From: DATAGF01 sp963819845
GTDB lineage: Bacteria > Actinomycetota > Thermoleophilia > Miltoncostaeales > Miltoncostaeaceae
Assembly (NCBI GenBank): GCA_963819845.1
Contig: CAWFXQ010000008.1
Coordinates: 620,001-684,000 of the forward strand
Direction: 5' to 3'
DNA: 64,000 bases
Of this stretch, positions 1-10,758 are shown piece by piece. Made by a program: the position numbers and the translations under genes. Position 1 is the first letter of the stretch. The number at the start of each line of letters is the position of its first letter. The notes below the pieces were generated by a model. The model did no database searches. It saw only the letters and a program-made list of their open reading frames with translations, and was not told the origin of the DNA.

Positions 1-1272
1 CACTTCCACCTCAACCGGGCGATGCGCTACTCGCTCTGGAACCTGGCGAGGACGGCCCAGGTCGCCCCGGGCCAGAAGGTCGGGCTTCTGCCTCTACGAC
101 ATCGAGTTCGCGCCCGCGCCGTCTCCGAGCCCGGATCCCGAGGTCTACTCGGGCGACGTGACCCAGTTCTGCGACCCGGGCAACCCGGTCTCGACCGATC
201 TGCGCATGGGCACGTCGTCCGGCTGGCGCGACGTCTACGACAAGTCGCTCGCCTACCAGTGGATCGACGTCTCCAACACGGCGCCGGGCCAGTACCTGGT
301 GGGCGCCGAGGCCGACCCCGACAACACCATCTGGGAGGGCGGCGGCGGCGCCGAGAGCAACGCGCCGGCCTTCGCGTCCCAGCAGGTGACCATCCCCGGC
401 TGGACGGCCCAGCCGGTCAGCCTGCCCCAGACGGGCGCGGCCCAGGCCATCCCGCTCGTCGGCGATGAAGTTCGGCACCCAGGGCAACTCCAACCTGCGC
501 TACCGCGTGACGTCGGCGCCCGACGACGGGCACGCCTCAACATCGCCGGTGGGCCAGGACTTCACCGCCTCCACGCAGCTGGTCTACACGCCGCCTGCCG
601 GCTACCTGGGCGGCGCCACCTTCACCTACATCGCGCGCTCGACGGCCTCGAGCTTCCCCCTCAACCCGCCGTCGGCGACGGTCTCGCTGACCAGCACGGC
701 CCCGTCGGTCGCCATCTCCGGCGCCCCGGCGAGCCTGGTGGCGGGCACGAGCGCGCAGCTCACCGCCTCGCTGAGCAACCTGCCCGGCGGGGTCTCGTGG
801 ACCACCAACTCGGGCGCGATCTCGGCGACCGGGCCTCTACACGGCGCCGGGCACGCCGCCGGCCGGCGGCGCCGCCACGATCCGCGCGACCAGCACCGCC
901 AACCCGGCGATCGCCGCGCAGGTCGCCATCGGCATCACCCCGAAGCCCAAGCAGACGGCCAAGCCCGACCCCTTCGGCAAGCTGACGGCCGGCAACCGGC
1001 TGCTGTCGAAGCTCGCGATCCGCAAGGTCAGCAACCGCGTGATCGTCGGCAAGGTCGTGACCGGCCGCAAGGGCGGGCGCGTCACCATCACCACGACCTT
1101 CGGCAGGAAGGTGCTCGGCCGGTGCTCGGCGCGGATCGGCGCCCGCAAGGGCTTCACCTGCAAGGTGACCCTGAAGCGGGCCTACCCGCTGAAGAAGGTG
1201 CGGATGACCGCGAAGTTCACCGCCAAGAACGGCGGCGGCACCGCGGTGCGACGCACCTTCGTCATCCGCTAG
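1..1272 (+). pseudogene. Secreted lysyl oxidase-like protein, 5' truncated by the window and frameshifted
   Basis: The window opens inside this gene. Read through three successive +1 shifts (near 84, 450-470 and 835) it gives one continuous protein: a bacterial lysyl oxidase domain, a cadherin/Ig-like domain (with SVAISGAP) and a lysine-rich C-terminal module with about 16 Lys in 110 residues. The two residues that form the lysyl-tyrosylquinone cofactor in lysyl oxidases are present: the Lys before GFCL (codon 76-78) and the Tyr of WRDVY (codon 236-238). Part of the copper-binding His cluster is visible as HFH at the window edge. The enzyme would oxidise lysine side chains outside the cell. 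It is a paralog of the minus-strand gene at 36638-39893. The shifts look like single inserted bases (for example GGC read as GGGC), so this may be a sequence error rather than real decay. Confidence 0.75.
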
Positions 1273-1302
1273 CCCCGCGCCGGCCTCCCGCACGGCGTGT
1301 GG

Positions 1303-1308
1303 TAGCGT
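1303..1308 (+). promoter_or_regulatory. Putative -10 box (TAGCGT) of the mutase gene
   Basis: TAGCGT fits the TAnnnT -10 pattern. It ends 10 bases before the GTG start at 1319, which would give an almost leaderless transcript. No clear -35 box is visible. Confidence 0.4.
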
Positions 1309-1318
1309 CGCCGCCGCA

Positions 1319-2923
1319 GTGGGCGACAGCAACGCCGGCACCGACCGCGACGTCCGGGCCACCGAATCCGGCATACCGGTCGAGCGGGTCTACGACGAGG
1401 GCTCGGTCGCGGACCTCGACCTCGGCGAGCGGCTCGGCGAACCCGGGGCGTTCCCGTTCGCGCGGGGCATCCACCCCACGATGTACCGCGAGCGCCCGTG
1501 GACGATGCGCCAGTACGCGGGCTTCGCCACGGCCGAGGAGACCAACGCCCGCTTCCGCTACCTCCTGGCCGCGGGCGCCCCGGGCCTGTCGACCGCCTTC
1601 GACCTGCCCACCCAGCTCGGGATGGACTCCGACGACCCCCTGGCGGCCGGCGAGGTGGGCCGGGTCGGGGTCGCCATCGACTCGGTCGAGGACATGGCGC
1701 GCCTGTTCGAGGGGATCCCGCTCGACCGCGTCTCGACGAGCATGACGATCAACGCCCCCGCGGCCGTCCTCCTGCTGCTCTACCAGCTGGTGGCCGAGGA
1801 GGGCGGCGCCGACCCCCGGGAGCTGCGGGGGACGATCCAGAACGACGTGCTCAAGGAGTACATCGCCCGCGGCAACTACATCTTCCCGCCCGGCCCGTCG
1901 ATGCGGCTGACCACCGACACCTTCGCCTACTGCGACGCCGAGCTGCCGCGCTGGAACACGATCTCGATCAGCGGGTACCACATCCGCGAGGCCGGCTCGA
2001 CCGCCGTCCAGGAGATCGCCTTCACGCTGGCCAACGGCATCGCCTACGTCGAGGCGGCGCTGGCGGCGGGCCTCGAGGTCGACCGCTTCGGGCCGCGCCT
2101 GTCGTTCTTCTTCAACGCCCACAACGACCTGCTGCAGGAGGTCGCCAAGTTCCGGGCGGCGCGCACGCTCTGGGCCCACATCATGCGCGAGCGGTTCGGG
2201 GCCACCGATGAGCGCGCGATGACCCTGCGCTTCCACGCCCAGACCGGGGGCAGCACGCTCACGGCCCAGCAGCCCCACGTCAACGTCGTGCGGGTCGCGG
2301 TGCAGGTGCTGTCGGCCGCGCTCGGCGGCGCGCAGTCGATCCACTCGAACTCCTTCGACGAGGCCCTCGCCCTGCCCACGGAGGAGAGCGCCAAGCTCGC
2401 CCTGCGGACGCAGCAGGTCATCGCCGCCGAGGCCGGCATCACCCGCACGGTCGATCCGCTCGGGGGCAGCTACGCGGTCGAGCGGCTCACGGCCGAGCTC
2501 GAGGAGCGGGCGCGTGAGCTGATCGAGGAGATCGACCGGCGCGGGGGCGCCACCGAGTGCATCGAGTTCATGCGCGAGGCGATCGCCGACGCCGCCTTCC
2601 GCCACCACGAGGGGGTGCTCTCGGGCGAGGTGCCGGTGGTGGGCGTCAACGTCCACCGCGAGGACGACGAGGCCCCGGTCGAGATCCACCGCATCGACCC
2701 GCGCATCGAGGCCGACCAGGTGCAGCGGCTGCGGGCGCTGCGCGCCGCGCGCGACCAGGCGGCGGTCGACGCCCGCCTGGCCGAGGTGCGCGACGCCGCG
2801 CGCGGGCCGGCCAACCTCCTGCCCCCCGTGCGCGAGGCGCTGCGCGCCCGGGCCACCGTCGGCGAGGTCTGCGGCGTGCTGCGGGCCGAGTTCGGCGAGT
2901 ACGACCGCGTCCGCGCCGCCTAG
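1319..2923 (+). CDS. Methylmalonyl-CoA mutase large subunit, catalytic domain only
   Basis: 534 residues, GTG start. It isomerises (R)-methylmalonyl-CoA to succinyl-CoA with adenosylcobalamin. The whole length is the TIM-barrel catalytic domain: RQYAGFATAEETN holds the active-site Tyr, PPGPSMR the substrate Arg, and HAQTGGSTLTAQQP the catalytic His. The Tyr/Arg pair is the methylmalonyl type; isobutyryl-CoA mutases are reported to carry Phe/Gln there. There is no C-terminal B12-binding domain, so it should need a separate small cobalamin-binding subunit, as in archaeal-type mutases; none lies in this window. It sits 10 bases before pccB, so propionyl-CoA carboxylation and rearrangement are encoded together. 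Confidence 0.93.
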   Translation: MGDSNAGTDRDVRATESGIPVERVYDEGSVADLDLGERLGEPGAFPFARGIHPTMYRERPWTMRQYAGFATAEETNARFRYLLAAGAPGLSTAFDLPTQLGMDSDDPLAAGEVGRVGVAIDSVEDMARLFEGIPLDRVSTSMTINAPAAVLLLLYQLVAEEGGADPRELRGTIQNDVLKEYIARGNYIFPPGPSMRLTTDTFAYCDAELPRWNTISISGYHIREAGSTAVQEIAFTLANGIAYVEAALAAGLEVDRFGPRLSFFFNAHNDLLQEVAKFRAARTLWAHIMRERFGATDERAMTLRFHAQTGGSTLTAQQPHVNVVRVAVQVLSAALGGAQSIHSNSFDEALALPTEESAKLALRTQQVIAAEAGITRTVDPLGGSYAVERLTAELEERARELIEEIDRRGGATECIEFMREAIADAAFRHHEGVLSGEVPVVGVNVHREDDEAPVEIHRIDPRIEADQVQRLRALRAARDQAAVDARLAEVRDAARGPANLLPPVREALRARATVGEVCGVLRAEFGEYDRVRAA

Positions 2924-2926
2924 AGT
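2921..2926 (+). promoter_or_regulatory. Putative -10 box (TAGAGT) for a leaderless pccB transcript
   Basis: TAGAGT overlaps the TAG stop codon of the mutase gene and ends 7 bases before the GTG of pccB, the spacing expected when transcription starts at the start codon. It would allow pccB to be transcribed separately from the mutase. Confidence 0.45.
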
Positions 2927-2933
2927 TCCCGGC

Positions 2934-4492
<1,559 letters not shown>

Positions 4493-4496
<4 letters not shown>

Positions 4497-4684
4497 CCGC
4501 GCGGCTGGTCATCCGGGCCGGCGGCGAGCCGGCCCCGGCGCAGCTCGCCGCGCTGACGGCCGCCGTCGCCGCCCTGCTCGACCGCGACCGGGCGCCCGCG
4601 CCCGACCCCCTGCCGCCGGCCTACCGCTCCCGCTGGCGGCGCGCCGGGCTCGAGGCGGCCGTGCGGCGCGGGAGCGACAGCTGA
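4493..4684 (+). CDS. pccE: Acyl-CoA carboxylase epsilon subunit
   Basis: 63 residues, GTG start overlapping the pccB stop by 4 bases. Actinobacterial biotin carboxylases use a small epsilon subunit that stabilises the alpha-beta complex. The protein has the family layout: a short beta strand (LVIRAGGEPAPAQLAAL), an Ala-rich helix, a Pro-rich linker and a C-terminal segment with a conserved Trp (RSRWRRAGL). Its place between beta and alpha subunits is the strongest support. Its stop overlaps the next ATG by one base. Confidence 0.85.
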
Positions 4685-6468
4685 TGTTCTCGAAGGTGCT
4701 CGTCGCCAACCGGGGCGAGATCGCCATCCGGGTGATGCGGACGCTGCGCGAGATGGGCATCGCCTCGGTGGCCGTCTACAGCGAGGTCGACCGCGAGGCG
4801 CTGTTCGTCCGCCACGCCGACGAGGCCTGGCTGCTCGGCCCGGGACCGGCGGCCGAGAGCTATCTCAACGTGCCCCGGATCCTCGAGGTCGCGCGCGAGT
4901 CGGGGGCCGAGGCCGTGCACCCCGGCTACGGCTTCCTGGCCGAGAACGCGCCCTTCGCGCGGGCGCTCGGCGACGCGGGCATCGTCTGGATCGGACCGCC
5001 TCCGGACGCCATCGACGCCATGGGCTCCAAGACCGGCGCCCGCGCCCTGATGGACGCCGCCGGCGTCCCGATCGTCCCCGGCGTCACCGACCCCGTGCCC
5101 GACGTCGCCGCAGCCGGGCCGGTGGCCGAGCGGATCGGCTATCCGGTGGCGGTGAAGGCCGCGGCCGGGGGCGGCGGCAAGGGCTTCCGGGTCGCGCTCA
5201 CCCCCGCCGGCCTCCAGGACGCCTTCGAGGGCGCCCGCCGCGAGGGCGAGCGGTTCTTCGCCGACGGCACGGTCTACCTGGAGCGCTACCTGCCGGAGCC
5301 GCGCCACGTCGAGATCCAGGTCCTCGCCGACTCCCACGGCAGCTGCGTCTGGCTGGGCGAGCGCGACTGCTCGGTGCAGCGCCGCCACCAGAAGCTGATC
5401 GAGGAGACCCCCAGCCCCGTGGTCTCCGACGACCTGCGCCGGCGCATGGGCGAGGCGTCGGTGCGGGCGGCGGAGGCCGTCGGCTACACCTCGGCCGGCA
5501 CCCTCGAGTACCTCGTCTCGGGCGACGAGTTCTTCTTCCTCGAGATGAACACGCGCATCCAGGTGGAGCACACCGTCACGGAGATGGTCACGGGGCTCGA
5601 CCTGATCCGGGAGCAGGTGCGGGTGGCCGCCGGCGAGCCGCTGTCGATCACCCAGGCCGAGGTCGCCCCGCGCGGGCACGCCTTCGAGTGCCGCATCAAC
5701 GCCGAGGACGCCTCGGCCCGCTTCCTGCCCTCCCCCGCCCTCATCACGGCCTACCGCGAGCCCGCCGGGCCGGGGGTGCGCGTCGACTCGGGGGTCATGG
5801 CCGGCTCGGCGATCCCCGAGATCTACGACCCCATGATCGCCAAGCTCATCGCCTGGGACGTCAACCGCGAGTCGGCCCGGCGCCGGATGCTGCGGGCGCT
5901 CGACGAGTACGTCGTCGAGGGCCCGGCCACCCTGATCCCGTTCCACCGCTTCCTGCTGGCGCAGCAGGAGTTCATCGACGGCGGCGCCTGCCACGCCCTG
6001 CTCGCCCGCATGGCCGAGGAGCCGACGCCGATCCCCGACGCCGGTGGACCGGCGCTGCCGGCCGACGCCGCCCCGGACGAGGAGCCGATGGCCGAGCGCC
6101 GCTTCACGGCCGAGGTCGGCGGCCGGCGCTTCGAGGTCTCGCTCCGGTTCCCCGAGAGCGAGGCCGGAGGCGGCGGCAACCCCGGCCCGGCGGCGGCGCC
6201 CAGGAAGGCCAGGCGCGCGAAGCCGGGCGGCGCGGCGAGCCGCGACGGCGCCGCCCCCGAGGTCGTCGCCACCCCGATGCAGGGCACCGTCCTGCGGGTG
6301 CTGGTGGAGGTGGGCCAGGAGGTCGCCGCCGGCGACGTCGTCTGCATCGTCGAGGCCATGAAGATGGAGAACGAGGTCGCCGCCCACCAGCCCGGCACGG
6401 TGCGGGAGCTGCACGTCGCCGAGGGCCAGGCCGTGAACGCCGACGAGCCGGTCGCGATCATCTCCTGA
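4684..6468 (+). CDS. pccA: Acetyl/propionyl-CoA carboxylase alpha subunit (biotin carboxylase plus biotin carrier)
   Basis: 594 residues. The N-terminal biotin carboxylase (about 1-450) has ANRGEIAIRV, the ATP-grasp glycine-rich loop KAAAGGGGKG, ERDCSVQRRHQK and EMNTRIQVEH. An Ala/Pro linker leads to a biotinyl domain (about 520-594) with the biotin attachment motif EAMKMEN; the biotinylated Lys is residue 560. It carboxylates biotin with ATP and bicarbonate and hands it to PccB. The length matches actinobacterial AccA/PccA proteins. Its last 11 bases overlap the end of the convergent gene at 6458-7817. Confidence 0.95.
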   Translation: MFSKVLVANRGEIAIRVMRTLREMGIASVAVYSEVDREALFVRHADEAWLLGPGPAAESYLNVPRILEVARESGAEAVHPGYGFLAENAPFARALGDAGIVWIGPPPDAIDAMGSKTGARALMDAAGVPIVPGVTDPVPDVAAAGPVAERIGYPVAVKAAAGGGGKGFRVALTPAGLQDAFEGARREGERFFADGTVYLERYLPEPRHVEIQVLADSHGSCVWLGERDCSVQRRHQKLIEETPSPVVSDDLRRRMGEASVRAAEAVGYTSAGTLEYLVSGDEFFFLEMNTRIQVEHTVTEMVTGLDLIREQVRVAAGEPLSITQAEVAPRGHAFECRINAEDASARFLPSPALITAYREPAGPGVRVDSGVMAGSAIPEIYDPMIAKLIAWDVNRESARRRMLRALDEYVVEGPATLIPFHRFLLAQQEFIDGGACHALLARMAEEPTPIPDAGGPALPADAAPDEEPMAERRFTAEVGGRRFEVSLRFPESEAGGGGNPGPAAAPRKARRAKPGGAASRDGAAPEVVATPMQGTVLRVLVEVGQEVAAGDVVCIVEAMKMENEVAAHQPGTVRELHVAEGQAVNADEPVAIIS

Positions 6469-7817
6469 CCTTCAGGACGACGACGATCCACGGCCTGCTC
6501 GCGTAGGAGGATCGATCGCCGGACCGGAAGCCACTCCACACCACGAGGTGGTAGACGCCGGGGCGGAGGAGCCTGCCGGGGACCGTCTGCCGGGGCCGGA
6601 CCGGGAAGGTCGAGAGCTGGAGGCGCCGCACGACGGCGTTCCTCTGCGTACGCGCCCGATAGAGCTGGACGTTGTAGAAGCTCGCGCGCGGGTTGGGGCG
6701 CCAGGTGAGCCCAGTCGTCCGACGCGCGGCGAGCCCGGTCAGGCGCACCGGTGTCAGCAGCCGCCCCCGGCCACGCGTCACGATCCCCTTGCGGTCCCCC
6801 ACGAACACCGTGAAGGTCGCGGTCGCCGCGTTGCCCGCCCGGTCGCTCAGCCTGAGCGTGCCACGGTACGTGCCCACCCGGGCATACGCGTGCCGGACGA
6901 TCACCCCCTGGGCCACCGAGCCGTCGCCGAAGGCCCAGGAGAAGCCGGCCGGGTCGAGCCCGCTGTCGGCCGGCCCGCCGACGCCGTCGATGCTGCGGCG
7001 CCCGCCGAGGGCGAGGGGGACGCCGGCCCTCCCGGTGGGCGCGCTCAGGCCGACCCGTGGGTTCGGCGGATGGCGGTCGAGCAGCACCGTCGCTCGGGCC
7101 GCGGCCGAGACGTTCCCGTCCTGGGCGGGAGGCGTGGGGCCGGCGGTGACGGCGCCATCGAAGGCCCTCACCGAGACCGTCCGGGGCCCGTCGGGGCCGG
7201 GGGCGAGCGTGATCGGCACGCTGGGCGCGAAGGGGATCCTGCAGTCGGCGCCGCCGGGGGCAGAGCACGAGAAGGCCTCGGCCTGGCTCAGCTCCAGCAG
7301 CGCGCACACCGCTGGCCGGCCGGCCCGGTGCGGCCGGGTCCTCGGCGGACACGTCGACGACCACGGCAGGGTCATTCGTGAAGGCCGCGCCGCCGTTGAT
7401 CTGGGCCGCCACGACCGGAGCGGTGGCGTCGACGCGCGTGGTCCGAGTCTCGCTCGGCGGCCCGTTCGTGTTGGCCGTGTCGCACACGCCGGGCGCGACG
7501 CACTCGCGCTCCTCGGCCACCACGCGGATCGCGTACTCGCGGGCGTCGAGGAGGGTCAGCGTCGTGTTGGAGGACGACGCGGGCACGACCAACGAGGCCA
7601 GGCCCGGCATCGTGACGTCCTGCACGGTCACGCGGTACTGCCGGCCGACGCTGCCCGGCGTGAACGCGGCCGGCTCCCAGCTCACGAGCACCTGGGGGCC
7701 GTTCGAGAAGGCGGGCAGCGCGTGGATCGAGACCTGCCCCGGTGCCGCCGTGGCCCCGGCCGGCAGGGCGACCGCCGTCGCCACGGTGAGCCCGAGCCAT
7801 CGCCGCCGGGGCGTCAT
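6458..7817 (-). CDS. Secreted PKD-domain protein with the shared C-terminal YNVQ module (one frameshift)
   Basis: Starts at ATG 7817 with a clear signal peptide (RRRWLGLTVATAVALPAG). An FN3-like domain follows (about 30-110), then a Ser/Pro-rich region, a PKD domain with the WAFGDGS and GTYRGTLRLSD signatures, and a C-terminal module with YNVQLYR and PGVYHLVVW. That module also ends the three proteins at 41428-46696. A +1 shift near 7305 (SGV to CALLELS) splits the reading frame; the gene is one base over a multiple of three. PKD proteins act outside the cell in binding or matrix roles; no catalytic domain is visible. Confidence 0.75.
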
Positions 7818-7880
7818 TCCCCGATGATGGGCCGTGCCCGGGGACCGGTCAAGCCGCGCCGCCTGAGCCCGGCAGGCGGC

Positions 7881-7886
7881 TACCAT
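7881..7886 (+). promoter_or_regulatory. Putative -10 box (TACCAT) of the FkbM gene
   Basis: TACCAT fits TAnnnT and ends 9 bases before the ATG at 7896. This implies a very short or absent leader, consistent with the lack of a good ribosome-binding site there. Confidence 0.4.
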
Positions 7887-7895
7887 GCCGCGGTC

Positions 7896-8702
7896 ATGGC
7901 GAGCGCGAACGACATCGCCGGCCGGGTTGCCGAGAAGGGCACGCGCGCCGGCCAGTATGTGAAGGCCTACACCAACTGGCCGACGGCCCTGGCGATGAAG
8001 GCCCTGGCCGGGATCGGCGCCGACGGAACGCGGGTGGTGCGGGCGCGCAACGGCATACGCGTGGCGGTGCGGCCGAGGACGTCGGACATGTACATCGTCT
8101 CCGAGGCGCTCGCCTACGGCGCCTACCGGGCGCTGGCGCCGATCGTCCTGCGGGGGTCCGGGCCGCGGGCGGTCATCGACCTCGGGGCCCACATCGGCGT
8201 CTTCAGCCTGCTCGCCGCGCGCACCGCCCACCAGGTGCGCGTCGCCGCCTACGAGCCGGGGCCCGACAACGCGGCGCTGCTGCGGCGCAACCTGGCACTC
8301 AACCCCCTGCTGGCGCCGCGCATCGAGCTCCACGAGGCGGCGGCGGGGCGCCAGGCCGGCACCGCGGTCTGGCAGCTCGACGCCCGCGACCCCAGCGGCA
8401 GCCGCCTGGTGGACGGCGACGGCGCCGGGGGGCACGAGGTGCGGCTGGTCGGCCTGCGCGACGTGCTGGGCGCCTGCGACCTGCCGGTGGCGGCGATCAA
8501 GATCGACGTCGAGGGCAGCGAGTACGACCTGCTCGACGGGTCCGAGGAGGCCGACTGGCGCGACGTCCCGGCGGTGCTGGTGGAGCTGCACCCCGACCCG
8601 GCGGGCCGCTCGTCGCCGGAGGAGTGGATCGCGCGGATGCGCTCCTACGGCTACGAGGAGCGCGACCGCAGCGTCGAGACAGTGGTCCTGGTCCGTCCAT
8701 AG
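7896..8702 (+). CDS. FkbM-family SAM-dependent methyltransferase
   Basis: 268 residues. Class I methyltransferase fold: motif I is VIDLGAHIGVFSLLA (about 93-107), then AYEPGPDNAALLRRN, and the FkbM hallmark IKIDVEGSEYDLL. FkbM enzymes O-methylate sugars and polyketides. Its setting near an acetyltransferase and the exopolysaccharide locus suggests a glycan substrate, but the substrate cannot be told from sequence. It converges on the reductase gene that ends at 8706, leaving only 3 bases between the two stops. Confidence 0.82.
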   Translation: MASANDIAGRVAEKGTRAGQYVKAYTNWPTALAMKALAGIGADGTRVVRARNGIRVAVRPRTSDMYIVSEALAYGAYRALAPIVLRGSGPRAVIDLGAHIGVFSLLAARTAHQVRVAAYEPGPDNAALLRRNLALNPLLAPRIELHEAAAGRQAGTAVWQLDARDPSGSRLVDGDGAGGHEVRLVGLRDVLGACDLPVAAIKIDVEGSEYDLLDGSEEADWRDVPAVLVELHPDPAGRSSPEEWIARMRSYGYEERDRSVETVVLVRP

Positions 8703-8705
8703 CCG

Positions 8706-9339
8706 TCAGGCGGCGTCCTCCTCGGGCTCCAGCTCGAACGATCCGTACTCGAGCGCCCCGGCCCGGCGGTAGGTCTGGATGACGACCCCGGTGGCCGAGG
8801 TCGCGCTGTCGGCCAGCTCCAGCCCGGCCGGCAGGGTGCCCTCGCCGAAGAGGCGCTTGCCCGCCCCCAGCACCAGGGGGAACACCCACAGCACGAACAC
8901 GTCGACGAGGTCCGCGGCGAGCAGCGACTGGATGAGCGTCGCGCTGCCGGTGACATGGATCTCGCCCGTCGATCCGCTCCTTGAGGCGGGCGACCGCCTC
9001 GGCCACGTCGCCCTCGATCAGCGTCGAGTTCCGCCAGTCGACGGAGGTCAGCGTCCGCGAGGCCACGTGCTTGGGCATCGCGTTGAGCTTGGCCGCGATC
9101 GGGTCGTCCTCGGGCATCCGCGGCCAGTGGGCGGCGAAGATCTCGTAGGTCCGCCGCCCGAGCAGCAGCGCCTCGGCGCGCTCGGTCTGCTCGACGATCG
9201 TGCGGCCCATCTCGTCGTCGAAGTACGGCACCAGCCAGCCGCCGTGCGCGAAGCCCCCGTCGCGGTCCTCGTCGGGGCCCCCCGGCCCCTGCATGACGCC
9301 GTCGAGCGTCACGAATGTCCCCACCACGAGCGTGCCCAT
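8706..9339 (-). CDS. RibD C-terminal/dihydrofolate reductase-like protein (one frameshift)
   Basis: The start is ATG 9339, fixed by GGAGG (plus-strand CCTCC 9345-9349) five bases upstream. The N-terminal part has TFVTLDGVMQGPGG and LLGRRTYEIFAAHWP; the C-terminal part has SATLIQSLL and FPLVLGAGKRLF, all typical of the small RibD_C (YyaP/YwjB) reductases. One inserted G in GGC near 8972 (read as GGGC) breaks the frame between ERIDG and EIHVTGS. Enzymes of this group are NADPH-dependent reductases of mostly unknown substrate. Confidence 0.8.
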
Positions 9340-9437
9340 CGGATCCTCCCTCGTCGGGTGCCGTTCACAGGCGCGACGAGCGGCCGGCGCCGAGATCGAC
9401 ATCGGCGCAGCCGAAGGGACCGCGCCGAGGCGGGAAT

Positions 9438-10547
9438 TCAGCGGCGGAGGAGCGGCGCGAGAGCTGGGCCCGGCGCTCGGGGGAGAGCCGGGCCGCGAGC
9501 TCGGCGCCGCCCCCAGAGCGCCGCGGCCACGGCCGGGCGCAGGGGAGACCGGCGTGGGACGGCGACGAGCAGCGAGGCGACGCGCTCGCGCTGGGCGTAG
9601 CGCCGCTTGTAGTCGCTCTCACCCATGCCGAGGTCGGCCTCGGCGACCCCCGCCTCCATGGCGTCCTCGAGCGCGTGGGCGAAGAGCACGATGCCCACGC
9701 CCAGCGCGGCCCGGTCCGGGTGGAAGCCGCTCTGGTAGTGCAGCTGGCGCTCGCCGATGCGCCAGGCCAGCTCCGCCGCGGCGCGGTCGCCGTCGATCTC
9801 CAGCAGCCACAGCCGCAGCCACCCGCGCGCGGCGGCCGCGGCCGCGAACGCCGAGAGCACCGTCCGCGGTTCCTCGCCCGCCAGGCTCGACCCGCCCCGG
9901 TCCTCCCAGCGCATGTCGTGGAGGCGGAAGAGGGTCGCCATGCCGTCCTCGACCTCGCCGGGCTCCTCGAGCGTGCGGTAGGAGGCGCCGGCCTCCAGCG
10001 CCCGGCGCTCGAGGCGCCGGGTCTCCTTGCGGTCCTTCCGCTTGAGGGTCGCCAGGTACTCGGCCCAGTCGCCGGCCGACAGGTCGACCCAGGGGCGCAC
10101 CACCTCGCCGCGGCGCAGGGCCACCGCCCCGCCGAGGCCGTCGAGGAAACCGGCGAGCCAGGGCGCGCCGGCGTCCACGTAGTAGAGCGCGATCGCGTCC
10201 CAGCCCACCCCCGAGGCGGCCAGGGCGCGCCCCGCCAGGCGACCGACCTCGGCGGCCGCGTCGCCCGGCGCCACGAGCATCGTGTAGGTGTCGCCGAGGC
10301 CGTCGCCGGGGAAGCGGAGCCGGCGGAACGGGCCCGACCCGGTGCGGATGAGCGGCAGCACGCCGCGCAGCGCGCCGTCGTCGGACCTCACCGCGACCAC
10401 GACCGGCCGGGCACCCTCGCGCGCGCGGCAGGCCGAGTGCCATTCCGGCGTGAGGTAGGGGTTGCCGGCGGCCTCGGCGAGCCGCCGCCAGTCGTCTTCC
10501 AGCGGCCCGAGGAGCGCCGGGTCGCAGACGACGGAGACGGCCGGCAT
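9438..10547 (-). CDS. CelD/BcsL-type GNAT acetyltransferase
   Basis: 369 residues, ATG start. It matches the two-lobed GNAT family once named CelD/BcsL: WRRLAEAAGNPYLTPEW near the start, a central KRKDRKETRRLERR basic helix and WLRLWLLEIDGDRAAAELAW with HYQSGFHPD at the C-terminal lobe. Such enzymes are common in exopolysaccharide clusters and may acylate sugars or lipids. It is distantly related to the gene at 17094-18185. The last 30 residues are Pro/Arg/Ala-rich. The 98 bases between this gene and the reductase hold nothing I recognise. Confidence 0.75.
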   Translation of the reverse strand: MPAVSVVCDPALLGPLEDDWRRLAEAAGNPYLTPEWHSACRAREGARPVVVAVRSDDGALRGVLPLIRTGSGPFRRLRFPGDGLGDTYTMLVAPGDAAAEVGRLAGRALAASGVGWDAIALYYVDAGAPWLAGFLDGLGGAVALRRGEVVRPWVDLSAGDWAEYLATLKRKDRKETRRLERRALEAGASYRTLEEPGEVEDGMATLFRLHDMRWEDRGGSSLAGEEPRTVLSAFAAAAAARGWLRLWLLEIDGDRAAAELAWRIGERQLHYQSGFHPDRAALGVGIVLFAHALEDAMEAGVAEADLGMGESDYKRRYAQRERVASLLVAVPRRSPLRPAVAAALWGRRRARGPALPRAPGPALAPLLRR

Positions 10548-10555
10548 CGCGCCGC

Positions 10556-10561
10556 ATCCTA
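10556..10561 (-). promoter_or_regulatory. Putative -10 box (TAGGAT) for a leaderless acetyltransferase transcript
   Basis: On the minus strand TAGGAT ends 8 bases before the ATG at 10547, the spacing for a leaderless mRNA. No Shine-Dalgarno sequence is present. Confidence 0.42.
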
Positions 10562-10608
10562 TCGGTGCCCGGCAGCGCCCCCGCGCTCAAGTCCTCCCGG
10601 GCGCCGGT

Positions 10609-10671
10609 CGATGGGCAATCGCAGGCTGCGGACCGCCTCACTGAGACGGCTAGGTACGGACTAGACCATCG
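10609..10671 (+). ncRNA. Candidate structured RNA: four-helix cloverleaf upstream of the GGDEF-like gene
   Basis: A closing stem CGATGG/CCATCG (10609-10614 with 10666-10671) surrounds three local hairpins: CGCA-GGC-TGCG (10620-10630), CCGcCTC-ACT-GAGaCGG (10633-10649) and CTAG-GTACGGA-CTAG (10650-10664). The arrangement is a compact four-way junction that ends 87 bases before the start codon at 10759, inside a 211-base intergenic region. It does not match a tRNA or the c-di-GMP riboswitch consensus as I know them. It could be a cis-regulatory leader or chance pairing in G+C-rich DNA. Confidence 0.3.
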
Positions 10672-10758
10672 GGTGATCCGGCTCATTGCGCGGCTTGTAA
10701 GACTCGTGACCGCGGGTGGAGCCGTGGTGCGAACGACGACGGAGGATCTGAGGAGCCC

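Noticed and set aside
1..1318. A cobalamin riboswitch ahead of the mutase
   Set aside because: The gap from 1273 to 1318 is only 46 bases and contains no B12-box-like sequence.
8251..9600. Plus-strand open frame opposite the RibD-C reductase gene
   Set aside because: The minus-strand translation carries conserved reductase motifs and a perfect ribosome-binding site; the plus-strand one has neither.
10609..10671. The cloverleaf as a tRNA gene
   Set aside because: It is about 10 bases too short, lacks the GG of the D-loop, the U33 of the anticodon loop, a TTCRA T-loop and a CCA end.
10548..10758. A c-di-GMP class I riboswitch before the GGDEF-like gene
   Set aside because: The conserved GGGCAAACC and GGGACGCAAAGCC segments are missing; only short fragments look alike.
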